Of a stretch of 64,000 nt of DNA, positions 32,899 through 41,533 are shown piece after piece. Position 1 is the stretch's first letter. Every line of letters begins with the position of its first letter. The stretch lies in contig NZ_JAHDTF010000002.1 in assembly GCF_018531465.1 (NCBI RefSeq), forward strand, positions 124,001 to 188,000, read 5' to 3'. The notes beneath the pieces were generated by a model. It was not told the DNA's origin. It did not search any database and worked only from the letters and a program-made list of their open reading frames with translations. The translations under genes were made by a program, and so were the position numbers. The stretch is from Sphaerisporangium fuscum (GTDB lineage: Bacteria > Actinomycetota > Actinomycetes > Streptosporangiales > Streptosporangiaceae).

Positions 32899-33069
32899 CG
32901 TGCACTCCTGAAGTCAAACGCGAATCTGGTAGGCCAAAGGTTAGTTGCCTGCGAGTGGTGTTGGTGTAATCCGAGGTTCACCTATTCCATTACAAAACCA
33001 AACGTTGGCCGTGTTCGCTTGATCCTGCTGCTCCGCTCCGCTCCGCGGCGAGGAGCGCCTCTCGCGCGT

Positions 33070-33693
33070 TCAGTCGTCGCCGCTGAGGTCGGCGGCCTCG
33101 ACGCCGGACCTCGGCGCGGCGATCCAGCAGGTGACGCTCTCCCAGCCGAACAGGCCGAGCAGGTAGAGCGCTAGCAGGGCGAAGACGGGGGTGACCGCGC
33201 CGAGGAGCGCCCCGAGGGCCACCAGCAGCATGCGGCCCTCCCACCCGAGGCCGGCGGAGGCGAGCCAGAGGGGCGGGTAGACGTGCTGCCTGCACCGGTA
33301 GACGACGTCGTAGTGGTGGAAGAGCATCGCGCCGAGCAGGGCGAACAGCAGCACCTTCGGCACGTCCCACGCGAAGCCCACGCAGGCGACGAAGCCGTAC
33401 TCGGTGAGCCGCAGGATCGGCGGGACCAGCCAGTCGAACCGCCCGTCGTGGGGGTGGGAGCTGCCGGGGCCGGCCAGCATCAGCGCCACGGCCGGCGCGA
33501 ACACGGCGGGACCGTTGTCGCCGGCGACCCCGAGGACGAGCATCACCGCCGTGACGAACGCTCCGGCGAGGGCCGGCGGCAGCGGCGGCAGTTGCCCGGC
33601 GACCAGCAGGCCCATGCCGCGCGACAGCACGCCGTCGTCGCGGTAGGTCACCACGGAGCTGCGCGGCACCGGGGTCATGTGGACGGTGGTCAT
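33070..33693 (-). CDS. DUF5941-like membrane protein
   Basis: A 207-residue membrane protein with about five spans. Segments YRDDGVLSRGMGLLVAGQLP (about 18-37), PHDGRFDWLVPPILRLTEY (about 83-101) and FHHYDVVYRCRQHVYPPLW (about 125-143) resemble the DUF5941 domain, which in other actinomycetes is often fused to the C-terminus of CDP-alcohol phosphotransferases. Here it is a separate gene whose ATG lies two bases after the stop of exactly such a phosphotransferase, supporting joint function. The charged and histidine-rich intramembrane motifs suggest binding of a phosphorylated or lipid substrate. Function unknown. Confidence 0.65.
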   Translation of the reverse strand: MTTVHMTPVPRSSVVTYRDDGVLSRGMGLLVAGQLPPLPPALAGAFVTAVMLVLGVAGDNGPAVFAPAVALMLAGPGSSHPHDGRFDWLVPPILRLTEYGFVACVGFAWDVPKVLLFALLGAMLFHHYDVVYRCRQHVYPPLWLASAGLGWEGRMLLVALGALLGAVTPVFALLALYLLGLFGWESVTCWIAAPRSGVEAADLSGDD

Positions 33694-33695
33694 GG

Positions 33696-35333
33696 TCACA
33701 GCGACCTCGCGATGCGGCCGGTCAGGGTGTACAGCGCCGCGAGCCCGCCCCAGGCCAGCAGCGCGAGGAAGGTCACCCGGGCGTTGAACAGGGCGGCGGT
33801 GACGGCGATCAGCGCCATGCGCTCGCCGATCGGGAGCACGACGATCTTCTTCAGCCAGCGGGCGGCGGTGTTCCGGTCGAGCCGGGCCGACAGCCGTACG
33901 ACGAGGCGTCCCCGGCCGCCGCCCGGAGCGGCGGGCGGATCCGGCGGCCGGGCGCCCGACGGGAGCCCGAGGGAGGCGCCGTACCCGGGACGCTGCCAGA
34001 TGGGGTCGAGGCCCTCGGCGTCCGCCCGCGCCCCGGCGTACGAGAAGTCGATCATGTGGCGGATCGCCTGCACCAGCATGGCCGTCACCGCTAGGCCCCA
34101 GACGCCGCCGGGCCCCAGCACGCCGCCTCCGACGTCGGCGGCGTAGCCGATCGCCAGGCCGGCGTAGGCGACGTACTCCTTGACGCGGTCGAAGGTGGCG
34201 TCGAGCCAGGCCCCGAGCGGGGAGAACGTGCGGGTGTAGCGGGCGAGCTGGCCGTCGACGCAGTCGAGGACGAACGACAGGAACAGCAGCGCGGCGCCCG
34301 CGACCTGCGCCCGGCGCTCTCCGGCCGAGAAGGCGACGGCGGCGAGCCCCGCCAGGCCGACGGACAGGCCGGTGACGGCGTTCGGCGTGAGCCCCAGCCG
34401 GGCGGCGAGCCGCACCAGGTGGCCCGACCACGAGCTCACGAGAAAAGTGGCGACGAAGCCGTCCTCGGACTTCACCGCGGCCCGCAGCCGGGCATGGTGC
34501 TCGTCGACCTCGGCGAGCCCGGCGATGGCCGCCTGGGCCGCCGAGCGGCTCGCGACCCTGCCGCAGTGCAGCCGCCCGACGGGGACGGCCCGCACGGGCA
34601 CGCCGACGCGGACGAGCCCGGCGAGCAGCAGCTCGGGGAGCTCGCCCTCCCCCACGTCGCCGAGGCGGTGGTCGCGGGCGAGGTTGGCGAGCTCGTCGGC
34701 GACCTCGGCGAGGCTCGCGAGGTCGGCCTCGCCGACGTGCAGCACGCCGTGGAAGACGCCGTCCGGGCCGCTGACGGTGTGGAAGGAGTTGCCCGCGGCC
34801 ACCACCCTCCCCCGCTCGGTGCGGACGGCAGGCGCGGCCAGGGGCCCCTGGCCGGGCGAGACCAGCGCGCCCGTGCCGCGGGCGGGATCGGCCAGCAGGA
34901 GCGCGAACGCCTCGGTGTGGGCGACCAGGTCGCCCGGGACCACGGCGAGCGGCCCCCCGCCCGCCCGCGCGGCGGCGGCGACCGCCCGCAGGTCGTCCGG
35001 CAGGCCGTCGCTGGTGACCACCTCGACCGCGACACCGCCCGAGCGGGACGCGGGCCCGGGACCGTCGGCGGACCTGGTCACCAGGCGCAGGCGGCGGACC
35101 GGTAGCGTGGCGAGTTGTGCGGCCACGCGGTCGCTCAGCGTGCCCTCCTCGCACGGCAGGCGGGCCGGCGGGGCGGTGGCGATCACCACCGCGACGGTGG
35201 TGCGTGCCTTGGCGCCGGAAGGCCGCTCCGGGGGCTTGACGGGCGGGGGGAGCGGCCGGGAGGCAGGCTTCACAGGGGGTGGGGACGCGGATTCCGGCAA
35301 ACCGGGGGTCTCCTTCCGCGCGGCGATGTCCAC
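33696..35333 (-). CDS. CDP-alcohol phosphotransferase with N-terminal nucleotidyltransferase-like domain
   Basis: A 545-residue protein from GTG 35333. After a Pro-rich lead, residues about 35-300 look like a degenerate NTP-transferase fold: TVAVVIATAPPA replaces the glycine-rich loop, followed by VVPGDLVAHTEAFALLL and GNSFHTVSGPDGV. The CDP-OH-P domain follows with the full motif DG-x2-AR-x8-G-x3-D-x3-D in DCVDGQLARYTRTFSPLG (about 356-373) and WLDATFDRVKEY; about six spans. The catalytic part should therefore be active, while the N-terminal domain has probably lost NTP transfer and may bind substrate. It is operonic with the DUF5941-like gene and divergent from the cytidylyltransferase/SDR gene. 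Product unknown. Confidence 0.75.
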   Translation of the reverse strand: MDIAARKETPGLPESASPPPVKPASRPLPPPVKPPERPSGAKARTTVAVVIATAPPARLPCEEGTLSDRVAAQLATLPVRRLRLVTRSADGPGPASRSGGVAVEVVTSDGLPDDLRAVAAAARAGGGPLAVVPGDLVAHTEAFALLLADPARGTGALVSPGQGPLAAPAVRTERGRVVAAGNSFHTVSGPDGVFHGVLHVGEADLASLAEVADELANLARDHRLGDVGEGELPELLLAGLVRVGVPVRAVPVGRLHCGRVASRSAAQAAIAGLAEVDEHHARLRAAVKSEDGFVATFLVSSWSGHLVRLAARLGLTPNAVTGLSVGLAGLAAVAFSAGERRAQVAGAALLFLSFVLDCVDGQLARYTRTFSPLGAWLDATFDRVKEYVAYAGLAIGYAADVGGGVLGPGGVWGLAVTAMLVQAIRHMIDFSYAGARADAEGLDPIWQRPGYGASLGLPSGARPPDPPAAPGGGRGRLVVRLSARLDRNTAARWLKKIVVLPIGERMALIAVTAALFNARVTFLALLAWGGLAALYTLTGRIARSL

Positions 35334-35495
35334 CCCGCAACGTAACCGAGTGGTCACGCACCTCGCAATCCCATCGGCGAGTCGCGAGGTTCGTCCCTGG
35401 TCACGGGCCCGGCCGGGCGGCGCGGCCCGGACCCGCCCGGTCACGCAGCGCCACCGTCCCCGGTGACAGGGTCTCCGCCGTCGGGTAGTGATCAG

Positions 35496-35501
35496 TAGGG
35501 T
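35496..35501 (+). promoter_or_regulatory. Possible -10 box of a leaderless transcript
   Basis: TAGGGT ends 5 bases before the GTG at 35507 and fits the actinobacterial TANNNT -10 form. With no Shine-Dalgarno sequence present, the cytidylyltransferase/SDR mRNA may start at or next to its GTG. Weak evidence. Confidence 0.3.
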
Positions 35502-35506
35502 CAGCC

Positions 35507-36949
35507 GTGAACGAGTCGCAGAAGGAAGTCGCAACCTTGGCCGAACAGGAACCACGCCTGCGGACCGTCGGAGTGGTCCTCGCCGGCGGAGTCGGGCAGC
35601 GCGTCGGGCTGAACACGCCCAAACAGCTCATCAAGATCGCCGGTCGCCCGATCATCGAGCACACGCTCGCGGTGTTCGACGCGGCGCCCGAGATCGACGA
35701 GATCGTCGTCCTGATGGCCCCCGGCCACACCGGCGAGGTGGAGCGCATCGTCGAGCGCAACGGCTTCCGCAAGGTGACCAAGATCGTCGAAGGGGGCGCG
35801 AGCCGCACCGAGTCGACCTGGCGGGCGCTGCAGGCCATCGGCGACGAGGAGTGCGACGTCCTGCTGCACGACGCGGTGCGCCCGCTGGTGGAGCCGCGCA
35901 TCATCTCCCAGTGCGTGGAGGCGCTCCGCACGTACTCGGCGGTCGACGTCGCGATCCCCTCGTCGGACACGGTCGTGGTGGCGGCGCCGGGCCCGCGGGG
36001 CGAGATCGTCCGCGACGTCCCCGACCGCTCGCGGCTGCGGCGCGGCCAGACCCCGCAGTGCTTCCGGCTGTCGGTGATCAGGGAGGCGTACGAGCGGGCC
36101 TTCGCCGATCCGGGCTTCGAGGAGCAGCCCGCCACCGACGACGCGGGCGTGGTGCACCGCTACCTCCCGGACGTCCCGATCTACATCGTGGCGGGCAGCG
36201 AGCACAACATGAAGGTCACCCATCCGGTCGACGTGTACATCGCCGACAAGCTCTTCCAGCTCGCCTCCAACACCGCCCCCGTGCCCGAGGGCCCGGACGC
36301 CTACCGGCGGGCCCTCGAAGGCAGGACGGTGGTGGTCTTCGGCGGCAGCTACGGCATCGGGGCCGACATCGTCCAGCTCACCAAGGAGCACGGCGCGAAC
36401 GTCTACTCGTTCTCGCGCACGCAGAACGGCGTGCGCGTGGAGGACCCCCTCGCCGTCGCCGAGGCCCTCGGCCGGGCGGCCGAGGAGACCGGCCGGGTCG
36501 ACTACGTCGTCAACACGGCGGGGGTGCTCCACATGGGCAAGCTCGGCGAAGTGGACGACCTCACCGTCGAGGAGACCGTCGCGGTCAACTACCTCGGCCC
36601 GGTGAACATCGCGCGGGCCGCCATCCGGCACCTGCGCGAGACCCGGGGGCACCTGCTGCTGTACACCTCGTCCTCCTACACCAGGGGCCGCGCCGACTAC
36701 AGCCTCTACTCCTCCACCAAGGCCGCGGTGGTGAACCTCACGCAGGCCCTGGCCGACGAGTGGGCGGAGTACGGGGTGCGGGTCAACTGCGTCAACCCCG
36801 AACGTACAGGCACCCCGATGCGTTCGCGGGCCTTCGGCGACGAGCCCCCGGCCACCCTGCTGTCGCCTCGCGCGGTCGCCGAGACCTCGGTCGACGTGCT
36901 CATCTCGAGCCTGACCGGCCAGGTCGTGGACGTACGCAGAGTCACCTGA
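35507..36949 (+). CDS. Bifunctional cytidylyltransferase/SDR reductase, CDP-ribitol synthase type
   Basis: A 480-residue fusion. Residues about 20-235 are an IspD-like cytidylyltransferase (VVLAGGVGQRVGLNTPKQL, about 23-41; HDAVRPLVEPRI; TPQCFRLSVI; TDDAGVVH). Residues about 270-480 are a short-chain dehydrogenase (VVVFGGSYGIGADI, then VNTAGVLHMG, catalytic Ser in YTSSSYT and Y-x3-K in YSSTK). This exact order is found in Acs1/Bcs1 of Haemophilus influenzae, which reduces ribulose 5-phosphate and makes CDP-ribitol; IspD itself has no reductase domain. The next gene encodes a TagF-like polyol-phosphate polymerase, supporting CDP-ribitol or CDP-glycerol as product. The GTG at 35507 is used (TTG 35538 possible). 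Confidence 0.85.
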   Translation: MNESQKEVATLAEQEPRLRTVGVVLAGGVGQRVGLNTPKQLIKIAGRPIIEHTLAVFDAAPEIDEIVVLMAPGHTGEVERIVERNGFRKVTKIVEGGASRTESTWRALQAIGDEECDVLLHDAVRPLVEPRIISQCVEALRTYSAVDVAIPSSDTVVVAAPGPRGEIVRDVPDRSRLRRGQTPQCFRLSVIREAYERAFADPGFEEQPATDDAGVVHRYLPDVPIYIVAGSEHNMKVTHPVDVYIADKLFQLASNTAPVPEGPDAYRRALEGRTVVVFGGSYGIGADIVQLTKEHGANVYSFSRTQNGVRVEDPLAVAEALGRAAEETGRVDYVVNTAGVLHMGKLGEVDDLTVEETVAVNYLGPVNIARAAIRHLRETRGHLLLYTSSSYTRGRADYSLYSSTKAAVVNLTQALADEWAEYGVRVNCVNPERTGTPMRSRAFGDEPPATLLSPRAVAETSVDVLISSLTGQVVDVRRVT

Positions 36950-37017
36950 CAGGCACGATCCGCTCCCGGTGTGGGTACAAGACCACAAACGCGGGTGATC
37001 ACGACCGGGGGTTGTCG

Positions 37018-38862
37018 ATGGGATGGGTGCGCCGCAACGCGGGTGGAACGTTCCTCGCCGGAGTCCTCCTGGTGTCGTTCCCGGTCCTGCTGCTGGCCGC
37101 GCTCCAGCCGGCCCCGGTGGTGTTCGCGGTCGCGGCCGGGGTGTCGTACGGCGTGGAGGCCGCGGCCGGCCGCCTGGCACGGCCCGCGCTGCACCGGCTC
37201 GGCCGGCTGTACCTCGGCGTCACCGCGCGCTTCCTCGCCCGTGAGGTGAGCGCGGTGCTCCTGGTCGCCCGTACGGCGGGCGCCGGATCGCGGTGGTTCG
37301 TGGTGCTGTGCGCGGGGTTCCTCGTCATGTACGCCCTGCGCGTGCTGCAGGCGGGCACGGCGCTACACCTCGACCGCTGCCTGAACCGCATGCCGGTCGT
37401 GACCCGGAACGTCGATGTGTCGGCGCTGCGGATCCCGGCCGGTCCCCCGGGCGGTCCGGTGGCCTGGCGCGGCGCCGGGCTGTTCTACCTGGACGTGCTC
37501 CCCGTCGGCGCGATCGCCCTCGGCACCGGCACGCCGTACGCGGCGTACGCCGGCGGGGCCGGGCTGGGCGCGGCGATCGCCCTGCAGGCGGCGGTCGTGC
37601 TCCTGCTGCTGTACCACGTGTGGCGGGCCGCCCCGCTGGCGAGCCGGCGGCGGGTGATCGCCGAGGTCGACCGGCAGGTGGCCGCCCACCGGCCTGAGGT
37701 GATCTTCTACTTCTCCGGCGGCCCGGCCTCGGTCTACCAGGCGACGATGTGGCTCGGCACGCTCGAACGGGTCGCCCGCCGCACCATCGTCGTCCTGCGC
37801 GAACGCGAGGTGTTCTCCCTGCTCGGGCCCACCACGCTCCCAGTGGTCTGCGTGCCGTCGGCCGTCGACCTGATGAACATGCGGGGGCTGGAGAGCGCGC
37901 GGCTCGCCCTGTACGCCTCCAACGTCGGCAAGAACATCCACCTGCTGCGGGTGCCCGGGTTGCGCAGCGTGTTCATCGGCCATGGCGACAGCGACAAGGA
38001 GGCGTCGTTCAACCCGTTCTCGAAGGTGTACGACGAGGTGTGGGTGGCCGGGCAGGCGGGGCGCGACCGCTACCTGCGGGCCCGGGTGGGCGTGCGGGAC
38101 GAGGACATCGTCGAGGTGGGCCGCCCTCAGCTGTCGGGCATCCTGGAGACCGGGCCGGGCCTGCCGCTCCTCAGCGTCCTGTACGCGCCGACCTGGGAGG
38201 GCTGGACGGACGACCTGTTCCACACCTCGCTCGCCACCATGGGCCCCAAGCTGGTGGACGCCCTGCTGCGGCAGGTCCCCGCGGTACGGGTGATCTACAA
38301 GCCGCACCCGCTGACCGGCGAGCGCGACCCGCGCGCGGGGGCGGCGCACCGGGAGATCGTCGAGATGATCACCGCGGCCGGGGCGGCGCCGGGGCCGTGG
38401 CCGTGGCCGGCGCCCGCCCTGGCGGACGGAGCGGACGGGCTGGCGTTCGAGCCCGCGCCAGCCCTGGTGCACCACATGGTCGTCACCGGGTCCGAGCCGC
38501 ACCTGTACGACTGCTTCAACGACTGCGACCTGCTGATCGGCGACATCTCCAGCGTCGTCGCCGACTTCGTGGCCAGCGGCAAGCCGTACGCGGTGACCAA
38601 CGTCGCGGGCATGGAAGACGGAGCCTTCCGCGACCGCTACCCCAGCGCGGAGGCGGCGTACCTGCTCGGACCGGACCTCGCCGAGCTGCCGGACATCCTC
38701 GCCCAGGCGCGGCGCGCGGAAGGGGACGACCTGGCCGAGGCCCGGCGGAAGATGAAGACCTACCTGCTCGGGCCCGGCCATCCGGACGCGATGACCCGCT
38801 TCAACGACGCGGTCAACCGCGCCCACGACATGGCGTACCTGGGCGGCGCGATGCGCCTGTAG
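37018..38862 (+). CDS. CDP-glycerol/CDP-ribitol phosphotransferase (TagF/TarL-like) with membrane N-terminus
   Basis: A 614-residue protein. The first 230 residues are hydrophobic with about five spans. The soluble C-terminal half has the CDP-glycerol glycerophosphotransferase motifs: FIGHGDSDKEASFNP (about 319-333, with the catalytic-type histidine), VGRPQLSGI, VLYAPTWEGW (about 389-398), VIYKPHP (about 424-430) and DLLIGDISSVVADFVASGKP (about 509-528). Such enzymes polymerise polyol phosphate onto a lipid-linked primer in teichoic acid synthesis. The ATG at 37018 follows GGGGGT and lies 68 bases after the CDP-ribitol-type synthase gene on the same strand. The extra N-terminal membrane part is more than most TagF proteins have. 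Confidence 0.82.
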   Translation: MGWVRRNAGGTFLAGVLLVSFPVLLLAALQPAPVVFAVAAGVSYGVEAAAGRLARPALHRLGRLYLGVTARFLAREVSAVLLVARTAGAGSRWFVVLCAGFLVMYALRVLQAGTALHLDRCLNRMPVVTRNVDVSALRIPAGPPGGPVAWRGAGLFYLDVLPVGAIALGTGTPYAAYAGGAGLGAAIALQAAVVLLLLYHVWRAAPLASRRRVIAEVDRQVAAHRPEVIFYFSGGPASVYQATMWLGTLERVARRTIVVLREREVFSLLGPTTLPVVCVPSAVDLMNMRGLESARLALYASNVGKNIHLLRVPGLRSVFIGHGDSDKEASFNPFSKVYDEVWVAGQAGRDRYLRARVGVRDEDIVEVGRPQLSGILETGPGLPLLSVLYAPTWEGWTDDLFHTSLATMGPKLVDALLRQVPAVRVIYKPHPLTGERDPRAGAAHREIVEMITAAGAAPGPWPWPAPALADGADGLAFEPAPALVHHMVVTGSEPHLYDCFNDCDLLIGDISSVVADFVASGKPYAVTNVAGMEDGAFRDRYPSAEAAYLLGPDLAELPDILAQARRAEGDDLAEARRKMKTYLLGPGHPDAMTRFNDAVNRAHDMAYLGGAMRL

Positions 38863-38869
38863 AGGGGTG

Positions 38870-39919
38870 TCAGACCTTCTGCGCCAGGCTCTTGCCGGCC
38901 TCGCGGGCGAGTCCGGGCGGGCTGGTCAGGAAGCCCCAGCCCCACGAGAGGTGCATCGTCGCGTACACCAGCGGCAGCCGTGCCAGAGCCGCCCCTGGCA
39001 GGCCGCGGCCGGTGAGCACCGAGCCGAGGAGGATCGCCGCGGCGTAACCCCCCGGGATCAGCAGGCCGGGCCAGAAGAACGGCGACACCACCAGGCCGAG
39101 CAGCATCGCCACCACCGCGAGCGGCGGGGCGAGGTAGCGGAGGTTGATGGTGCCCTCGTGGGTGCGCGACACGACGCGGCGCCAGCGGCCGTAGTGGAAG
39201 TACTGCTTGGCGAGCGCCTTGACGTTCGGCCGGGGACGGTAGGACACCCGCATGCGCGGCTGGAACCACACCAGGCCGCCGGTCTCGCGGATGCGGTGGT
39301 TCATCTCCCAGTCCTGCGCCCGCTGGAAGTGCTCGTCGTAGCCGCCGACCCTGGCCAGGGCCTCCCGGCGGAAGACACCGAGGTAGACGGTGTCGGCCGG
39401 CCCCGCCTCGCCGCCGGTGTGGAAGCGGGCGTTGCCGACGCCGATCTTCGACGTCATGGCGCACGCCACGGCCTGCTCGAACGGGGTCACCCCCTCGGCG
39501 GCCATGATGCCGCCGACGTTGTCGGCGCCGGTCGTCTCGAGCGTCTCCACGGCCACCTGGAGGTAGTCCTCGGGGAGCATGGCGTGCCCGTCGACGCGGG
39601 CGATGATCCCGTTGCGGGACACGCCGATGGCCGCGTTGAGGGCGTTCGGCGTGCGTCCGGTCGGGTTGGGCACCACCGTCACGCGCGGGTCCTCGGCCGC
39701 GAGGGCCTCGGCGACCTCCTGCGTGCGGTCATGGGACGGGCCGATGGCGAGGACGACCTCGATCGGACCGTCGTAACGTTGGGCGAGCACCTGCCGCACG
39801 GCCTCGCGCAGGTGCCGCTCTTCGTTGAGCACCGGCATGACGACCGAGATCGGCGGCCAGACGCGTATGGTCTGGACTGCTGGGGGCGAGTCGGGGAACT
39901 CCTTCATGGCGGCGCTCAC
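38870..39919 (-). CDS. Glycosyltransferase family 2 with C-terminal membrane spans
   Basis: A 349-residue GT-A enzyme: ISVVMPVLNEERHLREAV (about 24-41), the acidic region in IIARVDGHAMLPEDYL (about 104-119) and FQRAQDWEMNHRIRETGG (about 197-214, the ED-type catalytic segment). Two to three spans lie after about residue 255. The overall form is that of exopolysaccharide and galactofuranan-type GT2 enzymes. It converges with the TagF-like gene (7 bases between stops) and is divergent from the second LCP gene, so it is part of the same wall-polymer module. Start is read at 39919; an ATG four codons later is an alternative. Donor unknown. Confidence 0.8.
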   Translation of the reverse strand: MSAAMKEFPDSPPAVQTIRVWPPISVVMPVLNEERHLREAVRQVLAQRYDGPIEVVLAIGPSHDRTQEVAEALAAEDPRVTVVPNPTGRTPNALNAAIGVSRNGIIARVDGHAMLPEDYLQVAVETLETTGADNVGGIMAAEGVTPFEQAVACAMTSKIGVGNARFHTGGEAGPADTVYLGVFRREALARVGGYDEHFQRAQDWEMNHRIRETGGLVWFQPRMRVSYRPRPNVKALAKQYFHYGRWRRVVSRTHEGTINLRYLAPPLAVVAMLLGLVVSPFFWPGLLIPGGYAAAILLGSVLTGRGLPGAALARLPLVYATMHLSWGWGFLTSPPGLAREAGKSLAQKV

Positions 39920-40005
39920 GCTACTGTACGAGCGGGTAGGGACGGCAACCCATGGGCGGCGCGCGTCCTCACCCGGCGAGGTTCTCGGCCTGAGGGGGGC
40001 ACCAC

Positions 40006-41490
40006 GTGAGCGACGACGACTCCGGTGTTCACGTCGGCGGCGACGCCTACGGCGGCGTCCGGCTGCCCCAGCAGCGCCGGGCCGGGCGCGCCCGGGCGGG
40101 CCTGCGCGGCATCGCGATCACCGGAGCCCTGTCGAGCGCCGTCCTCGTCGGGTCGGGTGTGCTGTGGTACGTCTCCAGCTACGCCGCGAGCCAGGTCAGA
40201 CCCGTCGACGCCGGCACCACCGAGTCCGACTCGCGCGGCGCGATGAACATCCTGCTGGTCGGGGTCGACAAGCGCGACGACCTGTCGCGGGAGCAGCAGA
40301 ACCGTCTCCACCTCGGCCGGGAGGTCGGGCAGCGCAGCGACACGATCATGGTGATCCACCTCTCCGAGGACCACTCCAGGGTCACCGTGGTCAGCCTGCC
40401 GCGGGACAGCTGGGTCGACATCCCGGGCAAGGGCTCCCACAAGATCAACTCCGCGTACTCCCTCGGCGGCGCCAAGCTCGCCGTGAGCACCGTCCAGAAG
40501 GTCACCGGGCTCACCATCAACCACTACGTCGAGGTCAACGTCCTGGGGTTCATCAACGTCGTCGACTCCATCGGCGGCGTCTCGGTGTGCACGCCCGTCG
40601 CGATCAACGACACCCACACGGGGTTCCGGCTGCAGCCCGGCACCTACGAGCTCGACGGCGCCAAGGCGCTGTTCTACGCGCGCACCCGCGCCACCGCGCG
40701 GTCCGACCTCGACCGCATCGACCGGCAGCAGCAGGTCATCTCGTCCCTGCTCCAGCGGGCGCTGAGCGGCGGCACCCTGGCCAACCCCGGCAAGCTCTTC
40801 GGCCTGGTCAGCTCGACCCTCAAGACCCTCACCGTCGACGAAGCCCTCGCCAAGGACATGCCGGGGCTCGCCAACCAGCTCAAGGACGTCTCCACCGACG
40901 ACGTGACCTTCGCGACGGTGCCGCTCGCCGACGTCGACTACAAGGCCCCCACCGGGGAGTCGGCCGTGCTGTGGGACAAGACCGCGGCCCGCCAGCTGTT
41001 CCAGCGCATCGCCGACGACCAGCCGCTCGTAAAGCCTCCGTCGAAGAAGCCCTCGGCGCCGTCCTCCGCCACGCCCACGCCCTCGTCGTCCACCTCGGAC
41101 GCGGGGCTCACCGTGCCGCCCTCCCGCATCACGGTCCGCGTGCTCAACGGCGCGGGCATCACCGGCCTCGGCGCGCGCGCCCGGAACGACCTGCTGAAGG
41201 CCGGCTTCCACGTGCCGTCCACGGCCGGGAACACCGGCACGACGGACACCACCGACACCGTCGTCCGCTACCCCGCCGGCCGCGAGGACTCCGCGCGGAC
41301 CGTCGCCGCCGCCCTCCCCGGGGCCCAGCTCCGCCAGGCCGCCGACGCGCAGGGCATCGAGGTCATCGTGGGCACGAAATACGCCCCGGCCAAGCCGGTC
41401 ACCGTCTCCACGACCTCGCCGTCGCCGGCTCCGGCCGCCACCGGCACCCCGGTGGCCAAGACCGCGACCGAGAACATCTGCAAGAAATGA
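40006..41490 (+). CDS. LCP (LytR-CpsA-Psr) family wall-polymer ligase, second copy
   Basis: A 494-residue protein: short cytoplasmic tail, one span (about 36-60), LCP domain (about 78-240) with MNILLVGVDKRDD, VVSLPRDSWVDIPG, HKINSAYSLGG and FYARTRATARSDLDRIDRQQ, then a Ser/Thr/Pro linker (about 345-370) and a LytR_C domain (ITVRVLNGAGITGLGARARN, about 375-394). Start GTG 40006 with GAGGGGGG upstream. It attaches a lipid-linked polymer to peptidoglycan; placed next to the CDP-polyol genes, it is the likely ligase for that polymer. It differs clearly from the first LCP protein (13818-15728) in tail length and loop sequences. Confidence 0.9.
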   Translation: MSDDDSGVHVGGDAYGGVRLPQQRRAGRARAGLRGIAITGALSSAVLVGSGVLWYVSSYAASQVRPVDAGTTESDSRGAMNILLVGVDKRDDLSREQQNRLHLGREVGQRSDTIMVIHLSEDHSRVTVVSLPRDSWVDIPGKGSHKINSAYSLGGAKLAVSTVQKVTGLTINHYVEVNVLGFINVVDSIGGVSVCTPVAINDTHTGFRLQPGTYELDGAKALFYARTRATARSDLDRIDRQQQVISSLLQRALSGGTLANPGKLFGLVSSTLKTLTVDEALAKDMPGLANQLKDVSTDDVTFATVPLADVDYKAPTGESAVLWDKTAARQLFQRIADDQPLVKPPSKKPSAPSSATPTPSSSTSDAGLTVPPSRITVRVLNGAGITGLGARARNDLLKAGFHVPSTAGNTGTTDTTDTVVRYPAGREDSARTVAAALPGAQLRQAADAQGIEVIVGTKYAPAKPVTVSTTSPSPAPAATGTPVAKTATENICKK

Positions 41491-41533
41491 GCCTGGCGGC
41501 CCGCTGGGACGTCGCCACCGGCGGCGCCCGGTC

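Noticed and set aside
35507..36949. Simple IspD (MEP pathway) assignment
   Set aside because: The reductase domain fused at the C-terminus and the neighbouring polyol-phosphate polymerase fit a CDP-ribitol-type enzyme better.
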